NCBI RefSeq assembly: GCF_000026945.1
Contig: NC_012864.1
Span: forward strand, 434,001 to 498,000
Direction: 5' to 3'
DNA length: 64,000 nucleotides
Origin: Candida dubliniensis CD36
Lineage: Eukaryota > Ascomycota > Pichiomycetes > Serinales > Debaryomycetaceae
Both the position numbers and the translations under genes were made by a program. The stretch's first letter is position 1, and every line of letters starts with the position of its first letter. Under the pieces are notes generated by a model. That model worked only from the letters and a program-made list of their open reading frames with translations, had not been told where the DNA came from and did no database searches. Shown here piece after piece: positions 18,144 through 27,459 of this stretch.

Positions 18144-20501
18144 ATGGTAACAAAAAAGGCTAGCCCTATTTTTGCCTCTAAAGAGGATAGCAATTTTAGG
18201 GAAGCATTGTCGTTGTACGACGCGAAACAATACAAAAAGGCACTTAAATTAGTTGATGCCAATTTGAAAAAACATTCCAATCATGCTGAATCATTGGCAT
18301 TAAAAGGATGTATAATATTTCAAACAAATGGCAATAAAGATGATGCCAAATCATACATTGAACGAGCAGCAGCAAAAAATCCCAGTAATTATTTAGTTGA
18401 TCATTTAATAGGGTTATATTACCGTGCCAATGAAAATTATGCAGAAGCTGCCAAATGGTTGTCTGCAGCCGTGGAAAACGGATCGACCAACAAAGCAATT
18501 TTGCGTGATTTATCGTTTATGCAAATTCATATTAGAGATTATAAAAACTTGAGAGATAGCAGACAACAATATTTGGAACACGCCCCTGGTTATAGGGCCA
18601 ACTGGACCGGAGTTGCTGTGGCACATCATTTAAACAAAGATTACGCATCTGCAGTGGGTACTTTGGCAAAAATTGAGGATATCATTAAAGATCACTTGAC
18701 AGAAAGTGACATGTATGAACAAAGTGAATGTGTTTTGTATAAAAACCAATTGATTGGTGAACTGGGTGATTTTGTCAAGGCATTGGATGCCTTACAGAAA
18801 GACGATGAAAGTATTAAGGACAGATTATCTTTCTTAGAATATAAGGCCAAGTACTTGTTGTTATTGGGTGAAAAAAAGGAGGCATCTTTGGTATATCGTG
18901 AATTGTTGAAGAGAAATCCTGATAATGTTTCCTATTATAATCTATTGGAAACTGCGTTAGGCACCACTACACAACCACCGGAAATTAGATATAAATTGTA
19001 TCAAAAATTGAACAAATTCTATCCTCGTTCCGATCCACCAAAATTTCTCCCATTGACTTTTTTACCTTCAGATAGTTCTTTATTTGAAAAAGCTGCCAGG
19101 GATTACATTATTCCACAGTTGTTGCGTGGTGTCCCCGCCACATTTGTTAATGTCAAACCCTTGTATAAAAACCCAACCAAATTAAAAGTCATTGAATCCA
19201 TTGTTCAAGATTTTTATGAGCACGATGTACCAAAAGTTTCCAACCCGACAATCAAAGTATGGACATGTTATTATTTTGCTCAGCATTATTTGTATCAGAA
19301 TGACTTGACTGCTGCATCAAAGTATATTGATATAGCCATTGAACATTCACCAACATTGGTTGAATTATACATTATTAAGGCAAGGATTATTAAACACCAA
19401 GGAGATTTTGTTAAGGCTAGTGATGTAATGAATGAAGGAAGATTGTTAGATTTACAAGATCGTTTTATCAATTCCAAGACAACAAAATATTTGTTACGTG
19501 CTAATAAGGTCAATGAGGCAATTGATTGTATATCCTTATTTACCAAATTAGACGAAAACGCCGTTAATGGTTGTAAAGATTTACATACTATGCAAGCTAA
19601 TTGGGTTTTAGTTGAATCGGCTGAAGCATATTCAAGAATCTTCCATGATTATCAAGCTCAATTAAATCAACTCCAAAAAATTGTCGATAACGATAAAGAT
19701 AAAAATGACGAATCATTGAATGCGCTTGTTGAAAATACAGAAATTTACCGTGGATTGGCATTGAAACGTTTCCATGCTGTATTGAAGAATTTCGATATAT
19801 TTTATAACGACCAATTTGATTTCCACTCTTATTGTTTGAGACGTGGTACACCAAGAGATTATATTGATACCTTAAAATGGGAGGACAAGATTCATACTAC
19901 TCCAATATTTACTAGAGCTTTAAAAGGTTTGTCTGAATTATATTTTGAAATCTATGAGGATCAACAAAAGGCCAAGGCTAATGAAAATGAAAACGGCGAT
20001 GGCAACGATGCAGTTGTGGTAAAAAAGAATAGTAAGAAGCAAAAGAAGGCCAAGTCTCAACTTAATAAGAAACGAGCCGAGTTAGTTAGTAAAGTTGAGA
20101 GTGAAAAGGATGATGCTGATCCATTTGGAATTAAATTATATCATGATTTAATTGAAAAGGATATTTTGGAATCATTATTTGAACTTTTCAAACCACTCAG
20201 CGAAGAAGGTAAAAATTTACGTTTGACATGGGAAGTCTTGTTTAGAATTTATTTATTACAAGGTAAATATGTTTTAGCATTACAAGCCATTAAGAGCTTG
20301 AATAAGATTTTAACAAGAGGTGATGTGGACAAGAAATTAAAACAAATCGGTGAAATGGTATTAGAATTATCAGCCACGGCCACTAATGATTCTAACGCCA
20401 ACGTTGCCATTGTGAAAGTGGTTGAAAAAGGATTGAATACTGCATTCCCGGATTTTGAAAAATTATCCAATGACGAATTTATCAAACTATATAATCAATA
20501 G
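18144..20501 (+). CDS. NAT1: NatA N-terminal acetyltransferase auxiliary subunit (Nat1/Naa15)
   Basis: A 785-residue protein with an ATG start. It consists of tandem TPR-like helical repeats throughout; recognisable blocks include ALSLYDAKQYKKALKLVD, ESLALKGC and HLIGLYYRANENYAEAAKW. A lysine-rich segment near residues 622-650 (KKNSKKQKKAK) corresponds to the basic insert of the family. It scaffolds the catalytic subunit Ard1/Naa10 on the ribosome for acetylation of Ser-, Ala-, Thr- and Gly- N-termini. The length is close to that of yeast Nat1. A CTG codon at residue 207 falls in a TPR turn (E-x-GDF) where small residues are usual, fitting serine decoding. It ends convergently with SFT2. Confidence 0.92.
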   Translation: MVTKKASPIFASKEDSNFREALSLYDAKQYKKALKLVDANLKKHSNHAESLALKGCIIFQTNGNKDDAKSYIERAAAKNPSNYLVDHLIGLYYRANENYAEAAKWLSAAVENGSTNKAILRDLSFMQIHIRDYKNLRDSRQQYLEHAPGYRANWTGVAVAHHLNKDYASAVGTLAKIEDIIKDHLTESDMYEQSECVLYKNQLIGELGDFVKALDALQKDDESIKDRLSFLEYKAKYLLLLGEKKEASLVYRELLKRNPDNVSYYNLLETALGTTTQPPEIRYKLYQKLNKFYPRSDPPKFLPLTFLPSDSSLFEKAARDYIIPQLLRGVPATFVNVKPLYKNPTKLKVIESIVQDFYEHDVPKVSNPTIKVWTCYYFAQHYLYQNDLTAASKYIDIAIEHSPTLVELYIIKARIIKHQGDFVKASDVMNEGRLLDLQDRFINSKTTKYLLRANKVNEAIDCISLFTKLDENAVNGCKDLHTMQANWVLVESAEAYSRIFHDYQAQLNQLQKIVDNDKDKNDESLNALVENTEIYRGLALKRFHAVLKNFDIFYNDQFDFHSYCLRRGTPRDYIDTLKWEDKIHTTPIFTRALKGLSELYFEIYEDQQKAKANENENGDGNDAVVVKKNSKKQKKAKSQLNKKRAELVSKVESEKDDADPFGIKLYHDLIEKDILESLFELFKPLSEEGKNLRLTWEVLFRIYLLQGKYVLALQAIKSLNKILTRGDVDKKLKQIGEMVLELSATATNDSNANVAIVKVVEKGLNTAFPDFEKLSNDEFIKLYNQ

Positions 20502-20554
20502 ACTTAAAATAAATATTATAAATAACTGATGATGATAAAGATTGTAAATTTTCT

Positions 20555-20576
20555 TTATATATATATATATATATAA
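20555..20576. terminator. TA repeat between convergent NAT1 and SFT2
   Basis: An alternating TA run in the 87-bp gap between two stop codons. TATATA-type sequences act as polyadenylation efficiency elements in yeasts and work on both strands, so this probably serves both transcripts; this is inference. Confidence 0.55.
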
Positions 20577-20588
20577 ACGTAGATACAT

Positions 20589-21245
20589 CTATGAATTGAT
20601 CCAAGTATCGACTTGACCTCTTGCCACATTACCAGCTAAACTCAATGTTTGTTTACCCATAGGGAAATAACTAACAGTGTACCATAATGCTGCCAACAAT
20701 TGAATAACGGCAAATATTATCGATAATAATGTGTTTTTCAATGAAACACTACTTATCAAAGTCAATATAATACTGGAACCAAATATGATAGTGAAAATTA
20801 TTCGAGTGCTCAGGAAAAGATGAATCATATAAGCTTTAAATCCTTGTAATACTCCAAAACTAACAAGAAATAAAATCGATCCAATTGACCAAATCAAAGC
20901 AAATTTCCTTGGTTTTAATGATAATATCGGGAATAAAAAGATACAAATCAAATAACAACATATTGACCCAGCAAAACAAAGGGCAAATATTAACATTCGA
21001 TCCCAACGCAGCAATTCAAACATTCCTGGATCCGAAGTAACATAATTTTCATCGTCTTCTAAATAAACTGATTGGGATCGAAATGGGTTTAATCGTTGTA
21101 GTTTGGTTTTTAATGATTGATTTGATGATGATGATGATCCAGCTCCTGGTTGAGTTACAGGTGGTGGCAATGGAGCTCCGTCTTCGTTATCATTCTGACT
21201 CAAGGGAGAATACTTGCTAGTAAATGATTTAAAAAATTTGCTCAT
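20589..21245 (-). CDS. SFT2: Sft2-family Golgi membrane protein
   Basis: A 218-residue protein with a soluble N-terminal 80 residues (Ser/Pro-rich), then four hydrophobic segments at about 87-110, 116-138, 144-165 and 171-194. The length and the motif FELLRWDRMLIFALCFAGS fit the Sft2/GOT family. The yeast protein acts in retrograde vesicle fusion at the early Golgi, in genetic interaction with the SNARE Sed5. It is divergent with GET5 over a 244-bp shared promoter. Confidence 0.88.
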   Translation of the reverse strand: MSKFFKSFTSKYSPLSQNDNEDGAPLPPPVTQPGAGSSSSSNQSLKTKLQRLNPFRSQSVYLEDDENYVTSDPGMFELLRWDRMLIFALCFAGSICCYLICIFLFPILSLKPRKFALIWSIGSILFLVSFGVLQGFKAYMIHLFLSTRIIFTIIFGSSIILTLISSVSLKNTLLSIIFAVIQLLAALWYTVSYFPMGKQTLSLAGNVARGQVDTWINS

Positions 21246-21489
21246 TAGGGGGAATGGGGGCTAGATAAAGGGTATATGAGGATTGAAAGATGTTTGGCAA
21301 TGGTGTAAAGTAATGTTGGGTTTAAAGACTGTGCGTTGCGGAATAAATATTTCCAACAAGACGATCTGGGTTATAAAAAAAAAAAAGAGAGGCGATAGGG
21401 AAAACTGAAATCACGCTCTCTTCAACAAAAGAGGCTTCTTTCGCTGTTTTGGTACTCAATAACCATTCCCATAGTTAATAGTTAATACA

Positions 21490-22164
21490 ATGTCTACCGC
21501 AACAGCTTTAGAGACTACAAATGCTGAAAGAAAATTTGTGAATACGTATCTAGAATTGATGCAATTATCCAAAGCTGAATCGTTAGATAAATTCAATTCA
21601 ACGCAAGATTACAATAATTTATCATCGTTGGGTCCAAGTTTGCCTAAATGTATTTATAAATTCCCCGAACCACAAAATGTAACAGAGGCAACGGAATCTA
21701 GGGTGAATTTGAAATTTAAATCGATTAAACCACCATTCAAATTCCAAACTGAATTGACAAACATTCCTGTCAATTTCACCATCTACAAGGTAAAAGCGCA
21801 ATTGATCGAATCATTGGAAGTTTTACACAATGCTGGAGTCACTGCAAAAGATTTGAAATTGATGGTTAAATCAAAAGTTGCTCAAGATACTGCGGTTTTG
21901 TCAACTTTAATAAATCTGGAAGAACCAATAAGTTTCAATTGTATGGTATCAGCACCAACTGGGGTAAAACCTGTTGCTAGTTCCACCAGGACTGACGAAG
22001 ATGATCCTGAAGTGGAAGCTGCTTCCGATGCTGTGTCTACAACTGCTACTACTATTGGTATATCTGAAGCTGGTTGGAATAAAATATATGAAATTATATT
22101 ACAAGATATAAAAGATGCCGGTAAAGCTAAGGAATTATTAACCAAATTGAAACAAAGTGTATAA
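21490..22164 (+). CDS. GET5: Get5/Mdy2, ubiquitin-like adaptor of the tail-anchored protein pathway
   Basis: A 224-residue protein with three parts as in yeast Mdy2. The N-terminal Get4-binding segment (ERKFVNTYLELMQLS) is followed by a ubiquitin-like domain at about 70-155 (FTIYKVKAQLIESLE ... DLKLMVKSKVAQD). The linker is acidic and Ala/Thr-rich, and the C-terminal homodimerisation helix pair is at about 195-224. Get5 links Get4 to Sgt2 so that tail-anchored proteins pass to Get3 and the ER. The identification rests on this architecture and on residue similarity recalled from the yeast protein. Confidence 0.85.
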   Translation: MSTATALETTNAERKFVNTYLELMQLSKAESLDKFNSTQDYNNLSSLGPSLPKCIYKFPEPQNVTEATESRVNLKFKSIKPPFKFQTELTNIPVNFTIYKVKAQLIESLEVLHNAGVTAKDLKLMVKSKVAQDTAVLSTLINLEEPISFNCMVSAPTGVKPVASSTRTDEDDPEVEAASDAVSTTATTIGISEAGWNKIYEIILQDIKDAGKAKELLTKLKQSV

Positions 22165-22244
22165 ATGTGTCAAGAAGAATGTAGTTAATACCAACAACAA
22201 CAAAAAATAAGATCAATTACAACACCTGTAATAATAATTTGTGG

Positions 22245-22409
22245 TCAATTTTTGTCTTTTCCATTGTAGAACTTCTTCACGATCAATTCATGTAACGAAT
22301 GTCCTGGTTTGCGACCAACTCTTTGTTCATAAGAATAGTATGATAAAACACCTATTCCAACACCAACTATTGGATCCAAACTTTTTGATATTAAATAGGG
22401 GTATTGCAT
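22245..22409 (-). CDS. NCE101: Nce101-like small membrane protein
   Basis: A 54-codon ORF with an ATG at 22409 and a TGA at 22245-22247. The product begins MQYPYLISKSLDPIVGVGIG and continues SYYSYEQRVGRKPGHSLHEL, which aligns along its length with yeast Nce101 (53 residues; shared features are the N-terminal QY, D-P, the hydrophobic span, SYY-Y-E, R-G, and GH-LHEL). There is one hydrophobic segment at about residues 13-25. Yeast NCE101 has an intron; no intron is needed here. The yeast protein is linked to non-classical export. It lies 80 bp from GET5, convergent, and diverges from GIS2. Confidence 0.82.
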   Translation of the reverse strand: MQYPYLISKSLDPIVGVGIGVLSYYSYEQRVGRKPGHSLHELIVKKFYNGKDKN

Positions 22410-22836
22410 TAGTTTGTTAGGATGTGTATTGATAATGAGTGTTGTCTAGATTGATAATAATTAAAGAACAGAAACAGAAAAGAAATGTAAAAGTCGTGTG
22501 TGAATTGTAAAAATATCTGGACAAAGCGGAGAGACAGAGAGGAGGTAAAGCAAATCAATGTGACTTATTTTTTTTTTCTTTTTTTTTGGTTAATTGTACA
22601 CGCAGGTGTTTAGCCACCAAGACACCCAAAGTGAAAAAAAAAAAATTTAATTGTAAAAAGTACACTACCTGACGGGAAATTTTTCATCCACTTTCCTTCC
22701 TTCCTTTCGCTTCTCAATTTTTTTTTTTTTTTGCTTTTCTAATTATTAATATCCGTCTGGTCTTTCTTTCTTTCTTTCTTTTTCAAGTAGAAATCAATTT
22801 CTTAACTTAGTAAAGTAGAAGGGTGTGAATTATACG
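22410..22836. promoter_or_regulatory. Divergent NCE101/GIS2 promoter
   Basis: A 427-bp region between two start codons. It contains poly-T tracts at 22568-22588 and 22718-22732, an A-tract near 22635, and a TTTC/CTTT repeat (22758-22782) that is typical of highly expressed yeast promoters. No specific factor site is recognised. Confidence 0.5.
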
Positions 22837-23364
22837 ATGGCTGCTGTTTATCCAAGAACTTGTTACAAATGTGGTGAAGTCGGTCACTTAGCTGATGACT
22901 GTCAACAAGAAGAAAGATTGTGTTACAATTGTCACAAACCAGGACATGAATCAAATGATTGTCCTGATCCAAAACAAAATACTGCCAAACAATGTTACTC
23001 ATGTGGTGATGTAGGTCATATCCAAACTGAATGTCCAAACCAAGCTCAAGGTGCTAAATGCTACAACTGTGGTCAATTTGGTCACATTTCCAAAAACTGT
23101 GATGCTGCCCCTTCCTCCACTGACCACGCTCCAAGCTTTAAGAGATCTTCTGGTAGAGCTTCTGGTACTACCTGTTACAAATGTGGTGGTCCAAACCATT
23201 TTGCTAGAGACTGTCAAGCTAACACTGTCAAATGTTACGCTTGTGGTAAAGTTGGTCACATTTCTAAAGATTGTCACTCTGCTGCTGGTGGATCCAATTT
23301 TTCTGCTAAAACCTGTTACAACTGTGGAAAGTCTGGCCATATCTCAAAGGAATGTACTGCTTGA
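22837..23364 (+). CDS. GIS2: Gis2/CNBP-type protein with seven CCHC zinc knuckles
   Basis: A 175-residue protein from the ATG at 22837; the frame is open four codons further to a GTG, which is not used. Seven CX2CX4HX4C knuckles are intact, beginning at about residues 8, 28, 52, 72, 113, 132 and 157. A Ser-rich linker of about 25 residues (SSTDHAPSFKRSSGRASG) separates knuckles four and five. The family binds G-rich RNA and single-stranded DNA, associates with translating ribosomes and enters stress granules. The coding sequence uses the preferred codons of a highly expressed gene, unlike its neighbours. Confidence 0.95.
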   Translation: MAAVYPRTCYKCGEVGHLADDCQQEERLCYNCHKPGHESNDCPDPKQNTAKQCYSCGDVGHIQTECPNQAQGAKCYNCGQFGHISKNCDAAPSSTDHAPSFKRSSGRASGTTCYKCGGPNHFARDCQANTVKCYACGKVGHISKDCHSAAGGSNFSAKTCYNCGKSGHISKECTA

Positions 23365-24131
23365 GTAATTTGATAAAGGGGAGGAAAGTGATTGCGAGAG
23401 TGGATTTGTTGAATGTGTGGGTTGAGGAGTGTGTACGTCTATGACTTGTGTGAATGGGTGTTGTTGATGGATGATAGGTTCGTTCCTTTTTCATTATTTT
23501 ATGCTAACTGGTATTTATTTAGTATTACTACTATTGTTCTTGCATTTATATGTCTTGGTGAGTGAACCCCCAAATTCTTTGAATGATATTGTCCATCAGG
23601 TTTTTATCTATTTGTTTATGTTATGTCTTGTTATTAATGCTGCTTTTATTTCATTTCCTTCTTCTTTTCCCTCCTCGTCCTCCACTACCTCCTGCTTATT
23701 ATGTATTCCATAATTTAATGGGATTTTTGTTTTATGTATTTTGTATTTTTCTTTTCTTTATGGGTATTATTCTCTTTTTGTAAATGGTAATTAAAAATAT
23801 AAATAAATAAATAAATAAGATTAAAAGTATATCAATATTGTAAGAGAGACATATTGGTATATAAATAAAGTTTTTGAAAGGAAACAAAACTTGAACTTTT
23901 CCATTCATGTCACAGTTATTATATAAATTTTCATTCAATAACTACTACAGTTGTAATTTGTTGCAGGTGTTTTTGCTTACGGTTGTATATTCAATATCAA
24001 AATGCAACCTTAGTGGTCAAGACCTACACCATTTCTCAGCTAAACGTTTAAACGCAAGATCTTCCTTCTAGAGTATAATTTACACAAACCGTATAATAAA
24101 AGAAAAATAGAATACTATTTAACATCATATA
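23365..24131. other. 3' region between convergent GIS2 and INP54
   Basis: A 767-bp gap between two stop codons, long for a convergent pair. It is T-rich on the GIS2 side (23500-23790), with an AAAT/AAATA repeat at about 23790-23820. Several short ORFs here are hydrophobic by-products of T-rich sequence and are not called. It probably holds a long GIS2 3' UTR. Confidence 0.4.
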
Positions 24132-25505
24132 CTAGAAAAGATACCACAATGAAAAAGTTAACAAAATGAATATCAACAACACCAATCTTCCCTCGCTTGT
24201 GGTTCCAAACCAAAGTCCAAACCCTATGGTGGTATCCATAAAGGGCGTAACAATTGTATGGATTAGAAGGTCTAATTTTGTTGGTTTCAAGTAGATAGAA
24301 GTTGGACCACTTTCTATAAGCGTACTATTCTCGATTCCCTGCAATTGTTCAAGCTCCGAGAATGATTCGTCCAGAGTTAACCCTGTTGAAACTATTTCTA
24401 AACAACCGGACATTGGTGATATAATCAGTTTAGGGGGTGCAAATGGTATCTCAATATGTGCAAATACAGGACGATGATCAGATACTAATAATTCATCAAT
24501 ACAATCATATTTCCCCACCACGGGGAGTCCTTCATTTTTCTGTTTTGAGTCCTTACCTTTTGCTCTCAACAATTGTAATCCCAAATCATCATTACCTATC
24601 GTTTCATATGTAGACAAAAACAATATTCTATCACACCACGATGGACATCGTTTCGAGTTGTAGATACCGGTGTTTATATAATACTTGTATGATGGTTTGA
24701 AATCAACCTTACCTTCAGAAAACCCGAATAATACTTCTCCATTTTTCAATGCATTATGAAGCTCATCGTATTGGACAAACAATTGATTAATATACTCATT
24801 GTTGAACTCACTATGCTGGTCAGCTAATGATAATAAATTCTGGGCCACAACCGAGGTTTTCTTGTAATCCTTGGTTGTTCTATAGTTTAAATCTCCCAAA
24901 ATAAAAACATGATTGTTTGGTTTGATCAACCCATATCCGTCTCCAAAATTTAGGCTTCTGGCAATTCTTAACAAATTGGCATTTCTTTGTAAATAATAAT
25001 ATTCACCTTCATATGCATTTAAATGAATTCCTGCAAAACTCAATTCTACTGAGTTATCTCCATACTTCCCATCAGGATAGTATTTCAACCTAATTCCAAC
25101 CCCACCTTTCATTGAACTATATCCATATCCACAAGAAGTGTTTGCTAATCTGACATTTTGGAATTTCAGTGGGTAAGGGGATATAATGATTAATCCAATT
25201 GCTCCTGTGTGATTAATAGCAATAGTTTGGAAATGATCTGTCCCATATTCTTCGAATAACATAATTTGGAGTAATTCATTATAGGCTATTAACTGTTGAT
25301 TTGCTGATGCTTTGAATGAACCATCAAGGATAGTACAGAATTCTTGAAGAGCAAATACATATAAATGGGAAGGATTGTCTTTTGGTGGTAATGATTGTGA
25401 TACTTTGGATTTAAATACATTAGCATCTATAACTCGTTTGTTACAGTTATAAGTAAATAAATAAAGTGGTATATCACTTTCTTTTTTAGTTGAATATTCT
25501 ATCAT
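24132..25505 (-). CDS. INP54: Inositol polyphosphate 5-phosphatase with C-terminal membrane anchor (Inp54 type)
   Basis: A 457-residue protein with an ATG start. The two signature motifs of type II 5-phosphatases are present: GDLNYR (204-209) and PSWCDR (288-293), plus the catalytic SDHRPV block near 345. A hydrophobic C-terminus (about 437-457, LVLLIFILLTFSLWYLF) forms a tail anchor, as in yeast Inp54, which sits in the ER membrane and removes the 5-phosphate of PI(4,5)P2. There is no SAC domain, which excludes Inp51-53. It is longer than the yeast protein (384 as I recall) because of a larger C-terminal linker. It shares a 196-bp divergent promoter with PRP9. Confidence 0.9.
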   Translation of the reverse strand: MIEYSTKKESDIPLYLFTYNCNKRVIDANVFKSKVSQSLPPKDNPSHLYVFALQEFCTILDGSFKASANQQLIAYNELLQIMLFEEYGTDHFQTIAINHTGAIGLIIISPYPLKFQNVRLANTSCGYGYSSMKGGVGIRLKYYPDGKYGDNSVELSFAGIHLNAYEGEYYYLQRNANLLRIARSLNFGDGYGLIKPNNHVFILGDLNYRTTKDYKKTSVVAQNLLSLADQHSEFNNEYINQLFVQYDELHNALKNGEVLFGFSEGKVDFKPSYKYYINTGIYNSKRCPSWCDRILFLSTYETIGNDDLGLQLLRAKGKDSKQKNEGLPVVGKYDCIDELLVSDHRPVFAHIEIPFAPPKLIISPMSGCLEIVSTGLTLDESFSELEQLQGIENSTLIESGPTSIYLKPTKLDLLIHTIVTPFMDTTIGFGLWFGTTSEGRLVLLIFILLTFSLWYLF

Positions 25506-25701
25506 TGCTTGTTTATATATGTCTGTGTGTAGAATAGATTGGAACAGGGTTCTTTAATGGTGGTGGTATGGGAGGGAGGAGGAAAAGGAGACGGTGGTGG
25601 CAGTTTTCTTTTCTTAAAACAAAAAAAAAAAAAAGATAGCATACAGAAAATTTCATTACGCCTTAAACTTCTGTGTCTGTTTTGTTTCTATTTTATAAGG
25701 C

Positions 25702-27243
25702 ATGAGTAATTTTATTGAAATTCTGAGGTCTAACATTGAAGAGATTGGTATTATAGAAGATTCATTATCAAAAAGATTATTAAGAAATCCTTATATACTA
25801 CCATCAAACTTACAACCACGACCAAACATTCTTCTATCAAAAGTAACAAAACCAAATTCCACCAAAAGAATATCAATACTACAACAATATGAATTAGTTT
25901 ATTTTAAGAGTCGATACAATCAAATCATAAAACGTTTGAACCATTGTTTAACTGAAGAAAAGGAATCATTTTCCAACACATTAGCATTGATCACGGAAGG
26001 AGATGATAACTTTGAAAAGTTCGATGAGATGATCAATGGCATCTCTCAAAATGATAGTATAGTTGAAGGTCCACGAAGGTTGTATTCAAGCTTCAGCTCA
26101 TTAAATAAAGAATTGAATCCCCAAGATGTTACGTTAAAAATAAATAAAAAGACGGGTAAAGAACAAGAGTTTGTCAAAAGAAAGCATTTTTTGAGTTCCA
26201 TTGCTTCTCATTTGAAGGATATAGAAATTAATGATATTTTGGATCTTCATCATTTTCATGACTTATATGTTAGTAATTTTGGTCCAATTCTGTATATTGA
26301 ATATTTGTATAAATTTCTGAGTTTCCCCTATTCCAAAGTCAATGGGTTTTATTCAAAATATTTGATGGAATTGAGTCTGTTTCTAGAGGCCTCATTAATA
26401 AAGTTGCAACCGTTGCTAGATTACGACGAATTGTTGCAACGTTGGAAAACAGAGTTTGACGATGCTGATGAAGAGAGGAAGTCTAATAATGGTAAGGATA
26501 GGGACAATTTGTTTTGCAAAGCATGCAATAAACTATTCTCAAAAGAAACAGTTTACCAATCCCATTTATCAGGAAAGAAACATAAAAAGAATGCGTCTCA
26601 ACAAAAACCGGATAATTTTGTGTCGTCATTGCCTTGGTTGGAGTATTTAATTGGAAAGTTGTGTCAAGTGTTGGCTCCAGATTTGGAATATACTAGAGCA
26701 CAAGTTGAAAAGTTGTCAAACTTATCTGAAAGGGAGCTACAACTTGAAAGACAAGTACAGCACGATATTGCAAATGAATTCGTTGCCATCAACAATGAAT
26801 TGGATGAAGATGATTTGTCCGGAAATGAACATGACAATGACGATGATGATGACTATTTAGATAACAGCTTTAAGAATTTACCTTTAGGTCCTGATGGAAC
26901 CCCAATCCCATTTTGGCTATACAAGCTACAAGGGTTGCATAAACAATACAATTGTGAAATCTGTGGCAATATAAGTTATAAAGGCAAAACCGTATTTCTG
27001 AAACATTTTAGTGGGCCCAAACATCAATATGGTTTGAAATGTCTTGGAGTTGATGAAAAAAATATGAAAATGTTTAAAAATATCACCAAAATCGATGAAG
27101 CTACTGAATTATGGAAAGTATTGAGAAAGGAAACCAAATTGAAAACCACTGAATTGGAAAATTCAGTTGAAGTAGAGGATAAAGAAGGTAATGTTATGTC
27201 AGAGAAAGATTATATGGATTTGAAGAAACAGGGGTTATTATAG
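25702..27243 (+). CDS. PRP9: Splicing factor Prp9 (SF3a60), U2 snRNP subunit
   Basis: A 513-residue protein with an ATG start. The N-terminal helical region has the family opening (RSNIEEIGIIEDSLSKRL). An internal C2H2-like finger, CKACNKLFSKETVYQSHLSGKKH, lies at about 272-294, and the C-terminal finger, CEICGNISYKGKTVFLKHF, at about 417-435, is the matrin-type finger that joins SF3a to the U2 snRNP. An acidic stretch (DDDDDYLD) separates them. Prp9 works with Prp11 and Prp21 in pre-spliceosome assembly. RIB2 follows in the same direction after 216 bp. Confidence 0.92.
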   Translation: MSNFIEILRSNIEEIGIIEDSLSKRLLRNPYILPSNLQPRPNILLSKVTKPNSTKRISILQQYELVYFKSRYNQIIKRLNHCLTEEKESFSNTLALITEGDDNFEKFDEMINGISQNDSIVEGPRRLYSSFSSLNKELNPQDVTLKINKKTGKEQEFVKRKHFLSSIASHLKDIEINDILDLHHFHDLYVSNFGPILYIEYLYKFLSFPYSKVNGFYSKYLMELSLFLEASLIKLQPLLDYDELLQRWKTEFDDADEERKSNNGKDRDNLFCKACNKLFSKETVYQSHLSGKKHKKNASQQKPDNFVSSLPWLEYLIGKLCQVLAPDLEYTRAQVEKLSNLSERELQLERQVQHDIANEFVAINNELDEDDLSGNEHDNDDDDDYLDNSFKNLPLGPDGTPIPFWLYKLQGLHKQYNCEICGNISYKGKTVFLKHFSGPKHQYGLKCLGVDEKNMKMFKNITKIDEATELWKVLRKETKLKTTELENSVEVEDKEGNVMSEKDYMDLKKQGLL

Positions 27244-27459
27244 ATGAAAGGGTTTTTTTAAACCTATTAAGTAAAGTCTATAGAGTGTAATAAAAAGTAT
27301 TTTATAAACTACAAGGACCTTTGGATTGGAATAAGATTTTGAAAAATTTCAAAAAAAAAAAAACCATCAGGAATTGTTGCACTGTCTCAATTTTTTTTTT
27401 TTTTTCCAATTCTACTGTTGTTGGAAATAGCAAAAACTCTGTAACACATTATCCTTTGC

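Noticed and set aside
22410..22560. Intron at the start of NCE101 as in baker's yeast
   Set aside because: No GTATGT-type donor upstream, and the single exon from 22409 already aligns from its first residues.
23471..23938. Hydrophobic ORFs between GIS2 and INP54
   Set aside because: They arise from T-rich sequence, overlap one another and show no coding signature.
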